A DNA stretch of 64,000 nucleotides from Rhizobacter koreensis (GCF_013366375.1 NZ_JABWMJ010000004.1:392707-456706); one strand, 5' to 3'; shown: positions 18,772-28,303, numbered from the stretch's first letter. The notes: generated by a model from the sequence alone, not told the origin. Program-made: numbers and translations.

Positions 18772-21687
18772 TCATCCATTGGTGCCAGTTATCGATGCAT
18801 TTGGCCGCGAAGGCAGGATTTGGTCAGCATAGCGGTCAACCGGGAAGCGAAACACACCCCGCAAGTTGATGCTCTCCAGCCTGGTGGGCGCAATCTTCCC
18901 GATCAGTTCCGGTGGAATGACCTGGCGGCGGTTCGACCAGCGATCCAGGACCGCCTGCATCTGTGAGGTATTCCACGCCATCACGATGTTGGCCATCAGG
19001 CTCAACGCATCGGCCACAGCCTGCATTTCATCGACACGTTTGGCCTGCGCCGGGCTGATCCGGCCGGTATAAATGGCGCGCTTGAGGGCGTTAACAGCCT
19101 CGCCCCGATTGAGCACCCGGCGCAACTCGTTCCTGAAAGCGTCCTTGACAAAGTAGTCAGCCAAAAACGCCGTACGCAGCAACCGCCCCAATTGCACGCC
19201 AGCCTCATAGATTGGATCGCCCTGGGCGGCAGAACCGAACCGCGCAAGAGCTGCCACCGCACTGGCATGTCCGCTCATGACCGAGGCTGCCAGGTGCACC
19301 AGACTATCCCAATGCTTTTCGATCAAAGCGACGTCGACATTGGCTTCGCACACCGCAGCGATTTCTGCGGGCACTTTGGTGCCGCGTGGCACAAAGAGGT
19401 GGCGCTGTTTGAGTTCCTTCAACCGCGGGCAAAGATCAAAACCAAGCAAACGGGCATGTGACATGGCAAAGTCGGTGTAGCCATGGGTATCCACAGCAAG
19501 CTGGCTGGTCTCCAGCTTTTCTTGGCGGATGACACCTTCAATGGCCACGCCCGCCTGGCGCTCATTGAGCACAAAGGGCTGCGCATGGAAGATGCCCCAC
19601 CGGTCTTTTACATGGGAGTAGATTCCAATGGAAGGTGTGTTGCGCCGAGGATCAAGCCGGGCTTGCCACACCCGTTTGGTGGTCTCCATGCTCATCATGT
19701 CAGAAGATGCCAAATCGGACCGCCCCCAGGTGGCGGCAATCGGGTGTCGCTGCATGAATTCCAGCACAGCCTGGCAGGCCTGGCTCAGACGCCGTTCGTC
19801 CCGCGCCCAGCGCATGGCCTGGCGAATGCTGGTGGCAGACAATTGCGGAATCATGCGCGCGCATTCGACCGCAGTCAGACTGGTGCCGTGGGCCATGATG
19901 CCGGCATAGACCATCAGCAGCTCGTCGGTAGAGCGCGGCTCACGTCCGAGCATGATCCAGCTAAAGCGCACCTGGGCGTCAACGGCCAGAATCACTTCCG
20001 GCAATTGAACCTCACCGATGCGGTGATCCAAAGCCGCGCGCAGCTTGGTCACTTCTGGGTCTTCGTCCTCTGCGGGCAATGGCGACAAATGGAGTTCATC
20101 ATCCACGCGCAGTACGCCACTGCGGGCTGCAGCGGCCACCGCATCGACACCGGCAGTTACTCTGGCCAGCAAAGGCTTCAAGAAAGTGGCAGCCTTGCTG
20201 GGTAACGATAGACGGGCATAGTGTTTCTTGGACTCTGCCTGCCAACGCTCGTCCGTGAAGAACAAGCGCGCACGACCCCGAAAGCTCAGGCTGTGCTCAA
20301 TCCAGACCGAGCCATTGCGCACCGCGCGGCGCAGGGCAAACAGGGTGGCCACCTCCAACGCCTGAAACGCCCGTTCCCGGTCTGGGCTGGAGATCGAAAC
20401 CTGCCAGATCATTCCCAGACTTGGTGCCACCACTTCAACTGGCAGCTTTCTGGATCCTTTGAGATATAAAGCTTGCAGCTTGGCAAGGTACTCGATGGCA
20501 GGATGCTCGCCGGTGGCCTGCCAGGGCAGCTTTGCAATGGCGACGAGCAACGACCGCACGGGGCGAATTCCATCAATCAATCCCTCGCGGACCAGGGAGG
20601 CCCTGCTCGGTGGTTTGCGTTTCTGGGTTTCGGTGATCAAGGCTTCAAGACGGGCACGCAACTCAGCATCTGGCACCGCACCTTGCGCGCTCAAGGCAAC
20701 AAGTTCGCCGAGCAGCGTTTTGTACATTGCGGCCCAATTGACGGTAGCGGGGACATCGGCGGCAGCCTGACGCCACAGATCGGCGATCCGGCGCTGCACC
20801 ATAAGGATCAACTGGTCTGTGGTGGTGAACAGGCAATACCGAAGAAAGCATGCGACCTCCACGGTGCGCGCTGGCTCTTTGATCTTGGCTCCGGCTGAGG
20901 GCGGCCTGGAGACAAGTCGGCGCGCGTAGCGGCGCAAGATGAGATCGGGGATGTCTGCCAGGTGCTTATGAACGTCCAGCGTGTAAAGCAGGTCGATGCG
21001 CTCCAGTACCTCGCTGATTTGGCGGGTTGAGTGTTTCGCCGGTGCAGCCCATAGCCAACTCTGCTGGGTTTGTCCATCTGGGCGCAGCTCTGAAACTGAG
21101 GCTCGCCAGCGATCAAGTGTTGCTGGATCAACGCTGGCGGCGATGGCGGTGCCTGTTTCAACTTCAAGCTGGGCAAGTGCCGCCGCAATCAGTGTCCGAA
21201 TTGCCCGCTCGTGCACGATCACCAGCTTGTTCTTGTACAGCCATTGACGCGCCCGCACGAGTAGCTGATCGCGGTCGGCGCAGCGCGCCACTTCGTCGCG
21301 CAGTTCACGTACCAGTGAGCGGCGCTGGTGCTCGCTCATCCACTGGAATCCAAGGACCGTGCAGGCTACTTGTTGGTGATCGAATAGCGTGCGCCCGCGT
21401 TCATACATGGCTCTCAGCGAGGCGACTTCTGGTGCTGCAATGCCAAGCTCGTTGCCAAGGTGGCGCCACAAGGCTACTGGAATTACCCGAAAGGCACCGA
21501 GCAAACGCCCACTCATGCGCAGGAAACCAATATGGAGCGCCAGACCAAGCTTGTGGGAATCACCTCGGCGTGCATTGATTGCGTCGCGCTCGGCACCATC
21601 GAAGGTGAAAAATGCCTTCATCTCGAAGTCGCTGATATCGCGGGGGAGCCCACGCATCCCCAAAAACGTTGTGTGCCAACCCTGCAT
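18772..21687 (-). CDS. tnpA: IS1071 transposase TnpA (Tn3 family)
   Basis: This DDE transposase catalyses replicative transposition of IS1071. The 971-residue product from the ATG at 21687 (MQGWHTTFLG) matches the known IS1071 TnpA length. GAGGT lies a few bases upstream, while a frame-extended TTG four codons earlier lacks a site. The N-terminal half has the Tn3 DNA-binding region. The C-terminal catalytic region includes VDTHGYTD and LLGFDLCPR, and LNRGEAVNALKRAI carries the likely last acidic residue. The protein is identical to that of the right copy. Confidence 0.96.
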   Translation of the reverse strand: MQGWHTTFLGMRGLPRDISDFEMKAFFTFDGAERDAINARRGDSHKLGLALHIGFLRMSGRLLGAFRVIPVALWRHLGNELGIAAPEVASLRAMYERGRTLFDHQQVACTVLGFQWMSEHQRRSLVRELRDEVARCADRDQLLVRARQWLYKNKLVIVHERAIRTLIAAALAQLEVETGTAIAASVDPATLDRWRASVSELRPDGQTQQSWLWAAPAKHSTRQISEVLERIDLLYTLDVHKHLADIPDLILRRYARRLVSRPPSAGAKIKEPARTVEVACFLRYCLFTTTDQLILMVQRRIADLWRQAAADVPATVNWAAMYKTLLGELVALSAQGAVPDAELRARLEALITETQKRKPPSRASLVREGLIDGIRPVRSLLVAIAKLPWQATGEHPAIEYLAKLQALYLKGSRKLPVEVVAPSLGMIWQVSISSPDRERAFQALEVATLFALRRAVRNGSVWIEHSLSFRGRARLFFTDERWQAESKKHYARLSLPSKAATFLKPLLARVTAGVDAVAAAARSGVLRVDDELHLSPLPAEDEDPEVTKLRAALDHRIGEVQLPEVILAVDAQVRFSWIMLGREPRSTDELLMVYAGIMAHGTSLTAVECARMIPQLSATSIRQAMRWARDERRLSQACQAVLEFMQRHPIAATWGRSDLASSDMMSMETTKRVWQARLDPRRNTPSIGIYSHVKDRWGIFHAQPFVLNERQAGVAIEGVIRQEKLETSQLAVDTHGYTDFAMSHARLLGFDLCPRLKELKQRHLFVPRGTKVPAEIAAVCEANVDVALIEKHWDSLVHLAASVMSGHASAVAALARFGSAAQGDPIYEAGVQLGRLLRTAFLADYFVKDAFRNELRRVLNRGEAVNALKRAIYTGRISPAQAKRVDEMQAVADALSLMANIVMAWNTSQMQAVLDRWSNRRQVIPPELIGKIAPTRLESINLRGVFRFPVDRYADQILPSRPNASITGTNG

Positions 21688-21722
21688 CGTGAACCTCAAA
21701 AGTGGGAGGCCACCATACCCGT

Positions 21723-21832
21723 TTACAAAGCGAACAGGAAAGTCAATGAAATCAACGGTCTACCCAGACCACCCCCGCGCCAGTGCTAGCTTTGCGTACC
21801 GTCACTTATTGCACTGAAAACGAGGAGACCCC
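21723..21832 (-). repeat. IS1071 left copy, second terminal inverted repeat
   Basis: This is the inverted partner of 18629-18738. It ends in CCCC at 21832 and abuts the truncated acetolactate synthase gene. Confidence 0.9.
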
Positions 21833-22218
21833 TGGAAGGCCTGCGTGCCGATCACGTCTGTCGCGACCTGCCCGCTGATGCACAACACCGGAACGGAATC
21901 ACTGATCGCGTCGAGCAAGCCGGTCATCGTGTTACCGACACCCGGTCCGGAGGTCACCAGCACAACCCCGAGCCGGCCCGTGCTGCGCGCATAACCTTCG
22001 GCGGCATGGACCGCCGCCTGCTCGTGTCGGACGAGCACATGGCGCAATCGCGGCTCGGTGAACAGTGCGTCGTACAAGGGCAGCGCAGCACCGCCCGGGT
22101 AGCCGAAGATCGTGTCGACGCCGCAGGCCACCAGCGCATCCAGCAGGATCTGCGCGCCAGTGCGTGTGGCAGGCACGCCGGCTGCACCCGTAAGCTGTTC
22201 GGAAAGTTGCGCATCCAT
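21833..22218 (-). pseudogene. ilvB: Acetolactate synthase large subunit, 5' fragment truncated by IS1071
   Basis: This is the N-terminal 128 or so residues of a thiamine-diphosphate enzyme of the acetohydroxyacid synthase family. Visible motifs are [15 protein letters not shown], the catalytic Glu region [15 protein letters not shown], and [13 protein letters not shown]. The full enzyme is about 560-600 residues; here the frame runs into IS1071 and stops after nine foreign residues. It cannot be active. The gene once ran leftward from a region divergent to the Lrp-type regulator at 22276. Other thiamine-diphosphate enzymes (e.g. glyoxylate carboligase) start similarly, but the motifs fit acetolactate synthase best. 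Confidence 0.85.
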
Positions 22219-22275
22219 GATGGAGATTCTTCAGCGTTTGAGTCAGAATTTGCTTCGATCTTCTGCCCCTTATCA

Positions 22276-22788
22276 ATGAAAGCACCGAAAAACGTTCGAC
22301 AGAAGTCGATATCCGCGGAACAAACCCCGGCTACTTACGACAAATTCGACCTCGCGATCCTGCGCGAGCTGCTCACCGACTCGCGCCGGACACTGCAGGA
22401 GATCGGCGCCACTGTGAAGCTCTCGCCGACGACCTGCTGGAGCCGCATCAAGCGCCTCGAGGCGGACGGCGTGATCAAGAGGTATACGGTCGATGTCGAG
22501 CGCACGCGCCTGGGTTACCAGGACACTGTCATCGTGCAGCTCACACTTGCGAGCCACACCGACCAGACGCTGTATGAATTCGGCCGCATCCTCTCGCAGA
22601 TTCCGGAGGTGATGGATGCGTACCTGGTTTCCGGCGATTACGACTACTACATCCGCATCGCGGTGAAGGACACCCGAGACTACGAACGGCTGCTACGGGA
22701 GAAGCTCTACAAGATCCCAGGCATTCGGCACAGCAAATCCAGCTTCGTGCTGCGTGTGCTCAAGGACGGGCACGTGCCCGTCGGGTGA
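22276..22788 (+). CDS. Lrp/AsnC-family transcriptional regulator
   Basis: The 170-residue protein has an N-terminal winged helix (KFDLAILRELLTDSRRTL, then LSPTTCWSRIKRLEADGVI) and a C-terminal RAM ligand domain (VMDAYLVSGDYDYYIRIAV). Lrp-type proteins respond to amino acids or related acids. It is divergent from the truncated acetolactate synthase gene, a common arrangement for a local regulator, so its original target was probably that gene. I chose the ATG at 22276; the frame is open upstream but that part overlaps ilvB antisense. No good Shine-Dalgarno sequence is visible. Confidence 0.85.
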   Translation: MKAPKNVRQKSISAEQTPATYDKFDLAILRELLTDSRRTLQEIGATVKLSPTTCWSRIKRLEADGVIKRYTVDVERTRLGYQDTVIVQLTLASHTDQTLYEFGRILSQIPEVMDAYLVSGDYDYYIRIAVKDTRDYERLLREKLYKIPGIRHSKSSFVLRVLKDGHVPVG

Positions 22789-22828
22789 TCCGCGTTGAAC
22801 CTTGCCGCCGATCACCAGTTCGTCGTCG

Positions 22829-23809
22829 CTATTCAGCCTTGATGCCCTGTTCCTTGACCACCTGCGTGAAGAGCTTGATCTCACGTGAGACGCGGCGATC
22901 GAGCTCCGCGGGCGAACCTGCCACGATGCTCACGCCCTGGGTGTCCAGGCGGGCCTTGACGTCCGGGTCGGTCAATGCAGCCGCGGTGGCCGCATGCAGC
23001 TTGGCGATGATCGGCTGCGGCGTGCCTGTGGGCACGAATGTGCCGATCCAGGTGTCCGACTCGTAACCCTGGAGAGTTTCGCCGATCGTCTGGAAGTTGG
23101 GCAGAAGGGGGGAGCGGTCCTTGGATGTAATGGCGATGGCCTTGAGCTTGCCGCTCTGGATGTGAGGCATCATGCCGCCCATGGTGCTGAGGACCGCGGG
23201 AACTTGGTTGCCCATGACGTCCGCCATCGCAGGGCCTGCGCCTTTGTAGCCCACATGCACGAGCGGCTGGTGGGACATGGCCTGGAGCACGGCGCCGGCA
23301 AAATGCCCAGGCGATCCGACCCCACCGGTGGCGTACTGGCGGAATCGCGGATCCTTCTGGCCCAGTGCGAGCCACTCGGTCAAGTTGCTCGCGGGGACGG
23401 ACGGGTGGACTGCGAGTACCTGCGGCAGGAGCCCGACGAGGGTCACGCCTCGAAGGTCCTTCTCGGTGTCGAACGGCAGTGAGGCCATCATTGCCTGGTT
23501 GATGCTGTGGGATGACACAGTGAACAGGACCGTATAGCCGTCCGCCGCGCTCTTTGCAACGTAGTTCGTCGCAATGGAGCCTCCGGCACCCGGCCGGTTC
23601 TCGACGATGACCGTCTGGCCGAGCTTCGCAGCGAGCTTGTCGCTGATCGCTCGCGCCGCCGCGTCAGCGCCCCCGCCTGGAGAGAAAGTGACGATCAGGC
23701 GAACCGGCTGGCGAGCAGGGTAGTTGTCCGCCGTCTGGGCTTGCGCGAGAGGTGCTGCGATGAGCAGCGCGGCAGCTGGGAGCACGGCGAAAAGTTGGCG
23801 CGAATGCAT
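22829..23809 (-). CDS. Bug/TctC-family periplasmic solute-binding protein
   Basis: This is a 326-residue tripartite tricarboxylate transporter receptor. It has a signal peptide (MHSRQLFAVLPAAALLIAAP, cleavage near AQAQ) and the typical Bug start YPARQPVRLIVTFSPGGGAD, where the mature domain binds carboxylates or other small polar ligands. GGAGACAACC precedes the ATG at 23809. No TctA or TctB membrane genes are nearby, which is common for Bug proteins. It is the last gene of the minus-strand group ECH-CoA transferase-LysR-Bug. Confidence 0.88.
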   Translation of the reverse strand: MHSRQLFAVLPAAALLIAAPLAQAQTADNYPARQPVRLIVTFSPGGGADAAARAISDKLAAKLGQTVIVENRPGAGGSIATNYVAKSAADGYTVLFTVSSHSINQAMMASLPFDTEKDLRGVTLVGLLPQVLAVHPSVPASNLTEWLALGQKDPRFRQYATGGVGSPGHFAGAVLQAMSHQPLVHVGYKGAGPAMADVMGNQVPAVLSTMGGMMPHIQSGKLKAIAITSKDRSPLLPNFQTIGETLQGYESDTWIGTFVPTGTPQPIIAKLHAATAAALTDPDVKARLDTQGVSIVAGSPAELDRRVSREIKLFTQVVKEQGIKAE

Positions 23810-23916
23810 GGTTGTCTCCATTCTTGTCGGAGGGCGGCAATGCCCTTCCTCACCCACTATAGGAATGGGCCCTGCCGCGCACCACTACGGATTCGCGCTA
23901 GGGGTATCGCCGGCAG

Positions 23917-24852
23917 CTATGGCTGCGTGTCCGGGATCGCGTCGATGAACCACTTCTCGGCGCCGATCACCTGGTCAGCGATTTCACGCAGCACGTCGCG
24001 GACGCAGCCCGCTGCCGGTGACAGGTAGCCGAGGCGCGAGTACGCCAGGGTCGCGCGGCGAATGATCCTGGGTTCGATGATGTTCGCCCTCAGCAGATCC
24101 GCGGCCACATGCAACGCAAGAGCCGAACGCGGCACGATCGTTCCGGCACCGCCTTTCGCGACCATCAGGAGCAGTGTCTGGATCGAGCTGGCCTGCGCCT
24201 TGACGATCGGGAGGACGCCAGCCTCCGTGAACGCGCGGTCGACAAGGTGCCGCAGCGTCGTGGCATGCGTCGTCAGCATCAGCGGAACGCGCGCGATTGA
24301 CGCCAACGTGAAATCGGCACCCTCGAGGACAGGAGCATGTCTCGGTTGGGCGAAGTACAGGCTCTCTTCAAGCAAGGGCTCTGCATGGATGCCGGGAAGC
24401 GTGAGGTCGTCAACGAGCACGCTGAGATCCACTTGCTGGTTGATCAGGTGCGCCGGCAGATACGAACTGGGGCTTTCGTAGACCTCCAGGGAAATCCCCG
24501 GGAAGCGCATCTCCAACGCACCAACGAGGGGGCCAACCAGCACGAGGGCGAGGCTGCTCGGCAGGCCGAGCTTGACCGGGCCTCCGATCTCGCCCACGGA
24601 GTTGCGAACCGCGTCCTGCGTCTGGTCGGCCATCTTCAGCATCTGCTGCGCATGCCGGTATAGCGCGTGTCCAGCGGGGGTGGGCGTCACACCGCGCACG
24701 CTGCGATGGAGCAATTGAACGCCGAGTTCCTGCTCGAGCTGGCCCATTTGCTGGCTGAGCGCCGGCTGCACGATGTGCACCATCGACGCGGCGCGCGAGA
24801 GCGATCCGCATTCGACGACCGCGACGAAGTAACGCAGTTGGCGCAGTTCCAT
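23917..24852 (-). CDS. LysR-family transcriptional regulator
   Basis: The 311-residue protein has the LysR winged helix at about residues 1-60 (MELRQLRYFVAVVECGSLSR, then QPALSQQMGQLEQELGVQLL) and a LysR substrate-binding domain. It sits between the CoA transferase and the Bug gene on the same strand, 52 bases after one and 107 before the other, so it probably controls this group. The effector cannot be told. Confidence 0.9.
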   Translation of the reverse strand: MELRQLRYFVAVVECGSLSRAASMVHIVQPALSQQMGQLEQELGVQLLHRSVRGVTPTPAGHALYRHAQQMLKMADQTQDAVRNSVGEIGGPVKLGLPSSLALVLVGPLVGALEMRFPGISLEVYESPSSYLPAHLINQQVDLSVLVDDLTLPGIHAEPLLEESLYFAQPRHAPVLEGADFTLASIARVPLMLTTHATTLRHLVDRAFTEAGVLPIVKAQASSIQTLLLMVAKGGAGTIVPRSALALHVAADLLRANIIEPRIIRRATLAYSRLGYLSPAAGCVRDVLREIADQVIGAEKWFIDAIPDTQP

Positions 24853-24904
24853 GGGCGCTCATTCTGCCCGGGCGTGGAGCGCAGGCGTGCGCCCCACGCT
24901 GCTC

Positions 24905-26116
24905 TCACAGCGGACCGCCCTGCATTACCACGCGGTTCCGGATCCACTCCTCGACTTGCGACGCCGGGTAGCCGAACTCGGCGAGGACTTCGGACGTATG
25001 CTGCCCCAGCAGCGGCGGGGGCAGCCGCACCGTGCCATCGCGCAGTCCGTCCATGGTCACCGGATTGCCCACCTGGCGCATCGTCCCAAGGGTAGGGTGC
25101 TCGAAGGTCTCGACCAGCCCCAGCGCTTGCACCTGCGGCTCCGCGAATGCGTCGGCGATGTCGTTGATCGGTCCGGCAGGGATACCTTGTTCGACCATCC
25201 GCGCCGTCCATGTGGCACGGTCCTGCCGTCCGAGAGGAGCTTCCAGCAGCGCCTTCAGCTCCGTGCGGTGCTGCACCCGGTCCGCGTTCGTCAGGAACCG
25301 CGGATCCGACACCAGGTTTTCAAGCCCGACGAGCCGGGCCAGCTTGACCCATTGGTCCTGCGTCGCTGCACCCACGGTGAGGGGGCCGTCCTGAGCCTCG
25401 AACACGCCATACGGCGCTATCACGGGATGGACGTTGCCAGCGGGCCGGGCCACTTCGCCCAGCGAGAGGTAGCGCTGACCCTGTACGCTGAGCAGGCCCA
25501 TCAGGCTGGCGAGGAGCGAAGTCTCGACCTTCTGGCCATGGCCGCTGCTGTGCCGCTGGATGACCGCGCCAAGGACTCCCACTGCGGCCCACATCCCGGA
25601 CGTGAGGTCGCCGATCGCAACGCCCACGCGTTGCGGCCCCGACTCCGGACTGCCGGTGAAACTCATGAATCCGGCGAAACCCTGTGCGACCTGATCGAAC
25701 CCCGGCCAGCTGCTCTTGGGTCCATGGCTGCCGAACCCGGTGATGCTCGCCAGGATTAGCGCTGGGTTCAGCGCATGCAGCTCGGCGAGCGACATGCCCA
25801 TCTGCTCCATGACACCCGGCCTGAAGTTCTCCACGACGACATCGACCTTGGCTGCCATCTCGCGCAGGATGCGCGCGCCTTCGGAACTGCGGAAGTTCAG
25901 CGCAACACTTTTTTTGTTGCGATTGCCGCTCAGATAGTAGACGCTGGTGTCACCCGCGAACGGACCCCACTCTCGCACCATGTCGCCGCCGGGCAGCGGC
26001 TCGATCTTGAACACTTCGGCGCCGAGGTCGCCGAGGATCATCGCGCAGAACGGGCCGGAAAGGGCGCGTGACAGGTCAAGCACCTTGATGCCGGCCAGTG
26101 GAAGGGTATGACTCAT
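24905..26116 (-). CDS. Family III acyl-CoA transferase (CaiB/BaiF family)
   Basis: This 403-residue enzyme moves CoA between carboxylic acids. It opens with LAGIKVLDLSRALSGPFCAM and has the family run NRNKKSVALNF. Asp170 in VAIGDLTSGMW aligns with the Asp169 that forms the covalent intermediate in formyl-CoA transferase. It lies 11 bases after the enoyl-CoA hydratase-like gene. The ATG at 26116 starts the conserved domain; the longer upstream frame overlaps the previous gene. The acyl substrate is unknown; in this cluster it could activate the imported acid using a pathway CoA ester. Confidence 0.9.
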   Translation of the reverse strand: MSHTLPLAGIKVLDLSRALSGPFCAMILGDLGAEVFKIEPLPGGDMVREWGPFAGDTSVYYLSGNRNKKSVALNFRSSEGARILREMAAKVDVVVENFRPGVMEQMGMSLAELHALNPALILASITGFGSHGPKSSWPGFDQVAQGFAGFMSFTGSPESGPQRVGVAIGDLTSGMWAAVGVLGAVIQRHSSGHGQKVETSLLASLMGLLSVQGQRYLSLGEVARPAGNVHPVIAPYGVFEAQDGPLTVGAATQDQWVKLARLVGLENLVSDPRFLTNADRVQHRTELKALLEAPLGRQDRATWTARMVEQGIPAGPINDIADAFAEPQVQALGLVETFEHPTLGTMRQVGNPVTMDGLRDGTVRLPPPLLGQHTSEVLAEFGYPASQVEEWIRNRVVMQGGPL

Positions 26117-26127
26117 CGTGTCGGGGG

Positions 26128-26958
26128 CTATCGGCCTTTGAAGACGGGGGTTGTCTTGTCGCGGAATGCCTGGACGCCGACCCGGTAGTCTTCCGTGTCC
26201 GCGAAGGCGTAGCTCGCCAGGCGCTCTTCCCGGGTAAACGAGGCGCCGGTCATCAGGTGCCGGATCTGCCGCTTGTTCGCTCGCGCGGCAAGCGGCGCTC
26301 CCCTGGCGATGCGACGGGCGCATGCCATGGTGGCCTCGACTACGGCGGCGTCATCGACGACGCGCGTGACAAGGCCCTTCGCGAGGGCTTCATCCGCACC
26401 CAGGATCGCGCCCTCGAAGACAAGCTCCGCCGTCACCGCGGGACCCACCAGCCGGAACAGCCACTGCATCTCGGCCGGCGCAAGCGGAAAGCCGAGGAGA
26501 TGCACCGGCACGCCGAACTGCGCACTGCGACCGGCGATACGCAGGTCGCACACCGACGCGATCTCAAGTCCGCCGCCCACACAGGCGCCTTCGATGAGCG
26601 CGACTACGGGAACAGGGCATCGGTCGATCGCGCTCAATGCGGCATAGACAATTTCCTCGTGAAAATGCTCCACCTGCTCGCGGGTATGACGCACGGTCGA
26701 GAACTCGTCGATGTCGGCGCCCGCGGCAAAGCCCTCACCAGCGGCCCCGCGAATGACGACGCAGCGCAGATCGGCATCGGCCGACAACCGACCGAAGAGT
26801 TGGCGCAGTGATCCCCACATGGCCACGGTCAAGCAGTTCCGTTTGCCCGGGTTGGAAATCGTCACCGTGGCGATGTCGCCATCGCGCGTTTCGTGGACCT
26901 GGCCGCCCGACTCTGACACTGGCAATTTCAGATCATCCTGCGCCTTGGCTGAATTCAT
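26128..26958 (-). CDS. Enoyl-CoA hydratase/isomerase-family protein lacking one catalytic Glu
   Basis: This is a crotonase-fold protein of 276 residues. The oxyanion-hole region GFAAGADIDEF and the motif ACVGGGLEIASVCDLRIA are intact and keep the first crotonase Glu (GGGLEIA). The second Glu of classical hydratases (in QPEILLG) is replaced: here the stretch is AQFGVPVHLLGFP, with Val in its place. Crotonases without this residue are often isomerases, decarboxylases or hydrolases, so hydration of an enoyl-CoA should not be assumed. It is the first gene of the minus-strand CoA transferase group. Confidence 0.85.
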   Translation of the reverse strand: MNSAKAQDDLKLPVSESGGQVHETRDGDIATVTISNPGKRNCLTVAMWGSLRQLFGRLSADADLRCVVIRGAAGEGFAAGADIDEFSTVRHTREQVEHFHEEIVYAALSAIDRCPVPVVALIEGACVGGGLEIASVCDLRIAGRSAQFGVPVHLLGFPLAPAEMQWLFRLVGPAVTAELVFEGAILGADEALAKGLVTRVVDDAAVVEATMACARRIARGAPLAARANKRQIRHLMTGASFTREERLASYAFADTEDYRVGVQAFRDKTTPVFKGR

Positions 26959-27271
26959 CCGGGGAATGGTACCGACGGAGGGCCAATGAGGGCACTACGC
27001 AATGCAGATGCCGCTATTGGCCAAACCGATGGACGGCGCGTGCGGCCACTCGCCTCGCCGTCCGTCGTTTGACGCCCGGCTTGGACGGGAAGCCAGGAAA
27101 TTCACGTACTGTGTGCATAAGGACGAACAGGATCGCCTCTCGCCCGCAGTCCGCAACGTTGAGATCGCGAATGCGGAGGCCTGTAAGCTCGCTTGCGCGC
27201 GATCGAGACCCGCTGCAGGGACCGTCGCTGCGTTCAACCAAGTCGCTGCAGGCGACGAAAAGGATTCACGA
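26959..27271. promoter_or_regulatory. Divergent intergenic region, ECH-like gene / MDR oxidoreductase
   Basis: These 313 bases separate two divergent transcription units and should hold promoters for both. A possible sigma70 site for the plus-strand gene is TTGAGA (27159-27164), then 17 bases, then TGTAAG (27182-27187). AAAAGGA lies upstream of the ATG at 27272. I see no strong palindrome. No gene is supported here. Confidence 0.4.
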
Positions 27272-28303
27272 ATGAAGATTGTCCGAGTAGCTCAGCCCGC
27301 TGCCATCGACCAGTTGCGCATCAGCGCAGCCGACCCGCGCCCGCCGCAGCCAGGCGAGGTGATGGTGCGCGTCCGGGCCACATCGCTGAACTATCATGAC
27401 CTGCTTGTCGTCAATGGCGGCATCCCAACTCCGCCCGGCCGCATCCCGATGTCCGACGGCGCGGGCGAGGTGCTGGAGGTCGGGCCGCCGCTGCCTGACG
27501 CACCGCGTGACCCATCGTGCATCTTCAAGCCGGGGGACCTCGTGATGAGCACCTTCTTCCGCCACTGGCACGATGGCGAGCCGACGGCGGTCAAGTGCGG
27601 TGCGGTGTACGGGGAGTCGATCGACGGCTATGCGTGCGAGATCGCTACCGTGCCTGCAACCTCGCTGACGAAGGCGCCGGCGGGGCTTACCGCCCTTGAG
27701 GCGGCGACATTGCCGTGCGCCGCGCTGACCGCGTGGCGCGCCCTCGTCGTCCAGGGCGGGGTGAAGGCTGGCGACACCGTGCTCGTGCAAGGCAGCGGGG
27801 GCGTGTCGGTGTTTGCACTGCAAATCGCCAAGGCTGTGGGCGCCACGGTGATCGCCACGTCATCCTCGGACGAGAAGCTCCAGCGTCTTCTCGCATTGGG
27901 CGCGGACCACGGCATCAACTACAAGGCGACGCCAAAGTGGGGCGCTGCCGCTCGTTCGCTGACCGACGGCCGTGGCGTCGACCACGTCGTGGAAATCGGC
28001 GGCGCCGGTACGCTGAACCAGTCAATCACTGCGTGCAGGGTTGGCGGCCACATTGCCATGATCGGCGTGCTGACCGGTCGCGAGGGCGAGGTCTCAACAG
28101 TACGCCTGCTGGCCAACCAGATTCGGCTGCAGGGGGTGATGGTTGGCAGCCGCGCTGACCAGTTGGCTATGGTGCGTGCCTTTGAGGCTTGCCGCATCAA
28201 GCCGATTGTCGACGCCAGCTTTGCGCTTGAAGACATGGGGCAGGCATTTCGGCATCAGATGTCCGGCAGCCACTTCGGGAAGATTTCGGTCGCCGTTGAT
28301 TGA
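27272..28303 (+). CDS. MDR-superfamily zinc-type alcohol dehydrogenase / quinone oxidoreductase-like protein
   Basis: This is a 343-residue NAD(P)-dependent oxidoreductase. The N-terminal GroES-like domain has TSLNYHDLLVVNGG and IPMSDGAGEVLEVG. The Rossmann domain has VLVQGSGGVSVFALQIAKAVGA. The structural-zinc Cys cluster is absent and the region around residue 95 differs from classical alcohol dehydrogenases, so it may act on enones or acyl-CoA-derived carbonyls. The ATG at 27272 gives the conserved start; a frame open upstream is not protein-like. It converges on the AraC gene, with 25 bases between their ends. Confidence 0.85.
   Translation: MKIVRVAQPAAIDQLRISAADPRPPQPGEVMVRVRATSLNYHDLLVVNGGIPTPPGRIPMSDGAGEVLEVGPPLPDAPRDPSCIFKPGDLVMSTFFRHWHDGEPTAVKCGAVYGESIDGYACEIATVPATSLTKAPAGLTALEAATLPCAALTAWRALVVQGGVKAGDTVLVQGSGGVSVFALQIAKAVGATVIATSSSDEKLQRLLALGADHGINYKATPKWGAAARSLTDGRGVDHVVEIGGAGTLNQSITACRVGGHIAMIGVLTGREGEVSTVRLLANQIRLQGVMVGSRADQLAMVRAFEACRIKPIVDASFALEDMGQAFRHQMSGSHFGKISVAVD

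Larger units (their letters stand above)
18629..21832 (-). mobile_element. IS1071: IS1071, left copy
   Basis: This is a Tn3-family insertion sequence with long (about 110 bp) imperfect terminal inverted repeats beginning GGGGTCTCCTCGTTTTCAGT and a single transposase gene on the minus strand. The length, 3,204 bp, is that of IS1071. It has no resolvase gene, as is usual for this element. Its left end cuts the kinase gene and its right end cuts the acetolactate synthase fragment. Confidence 0.96.

Noticed and set aside
18706..18966. Plus-strand ORFs within IS1071
   Set aside because: Present identically in both copies but antisense to the transposase; IS1071 is known to encode only TnpA.
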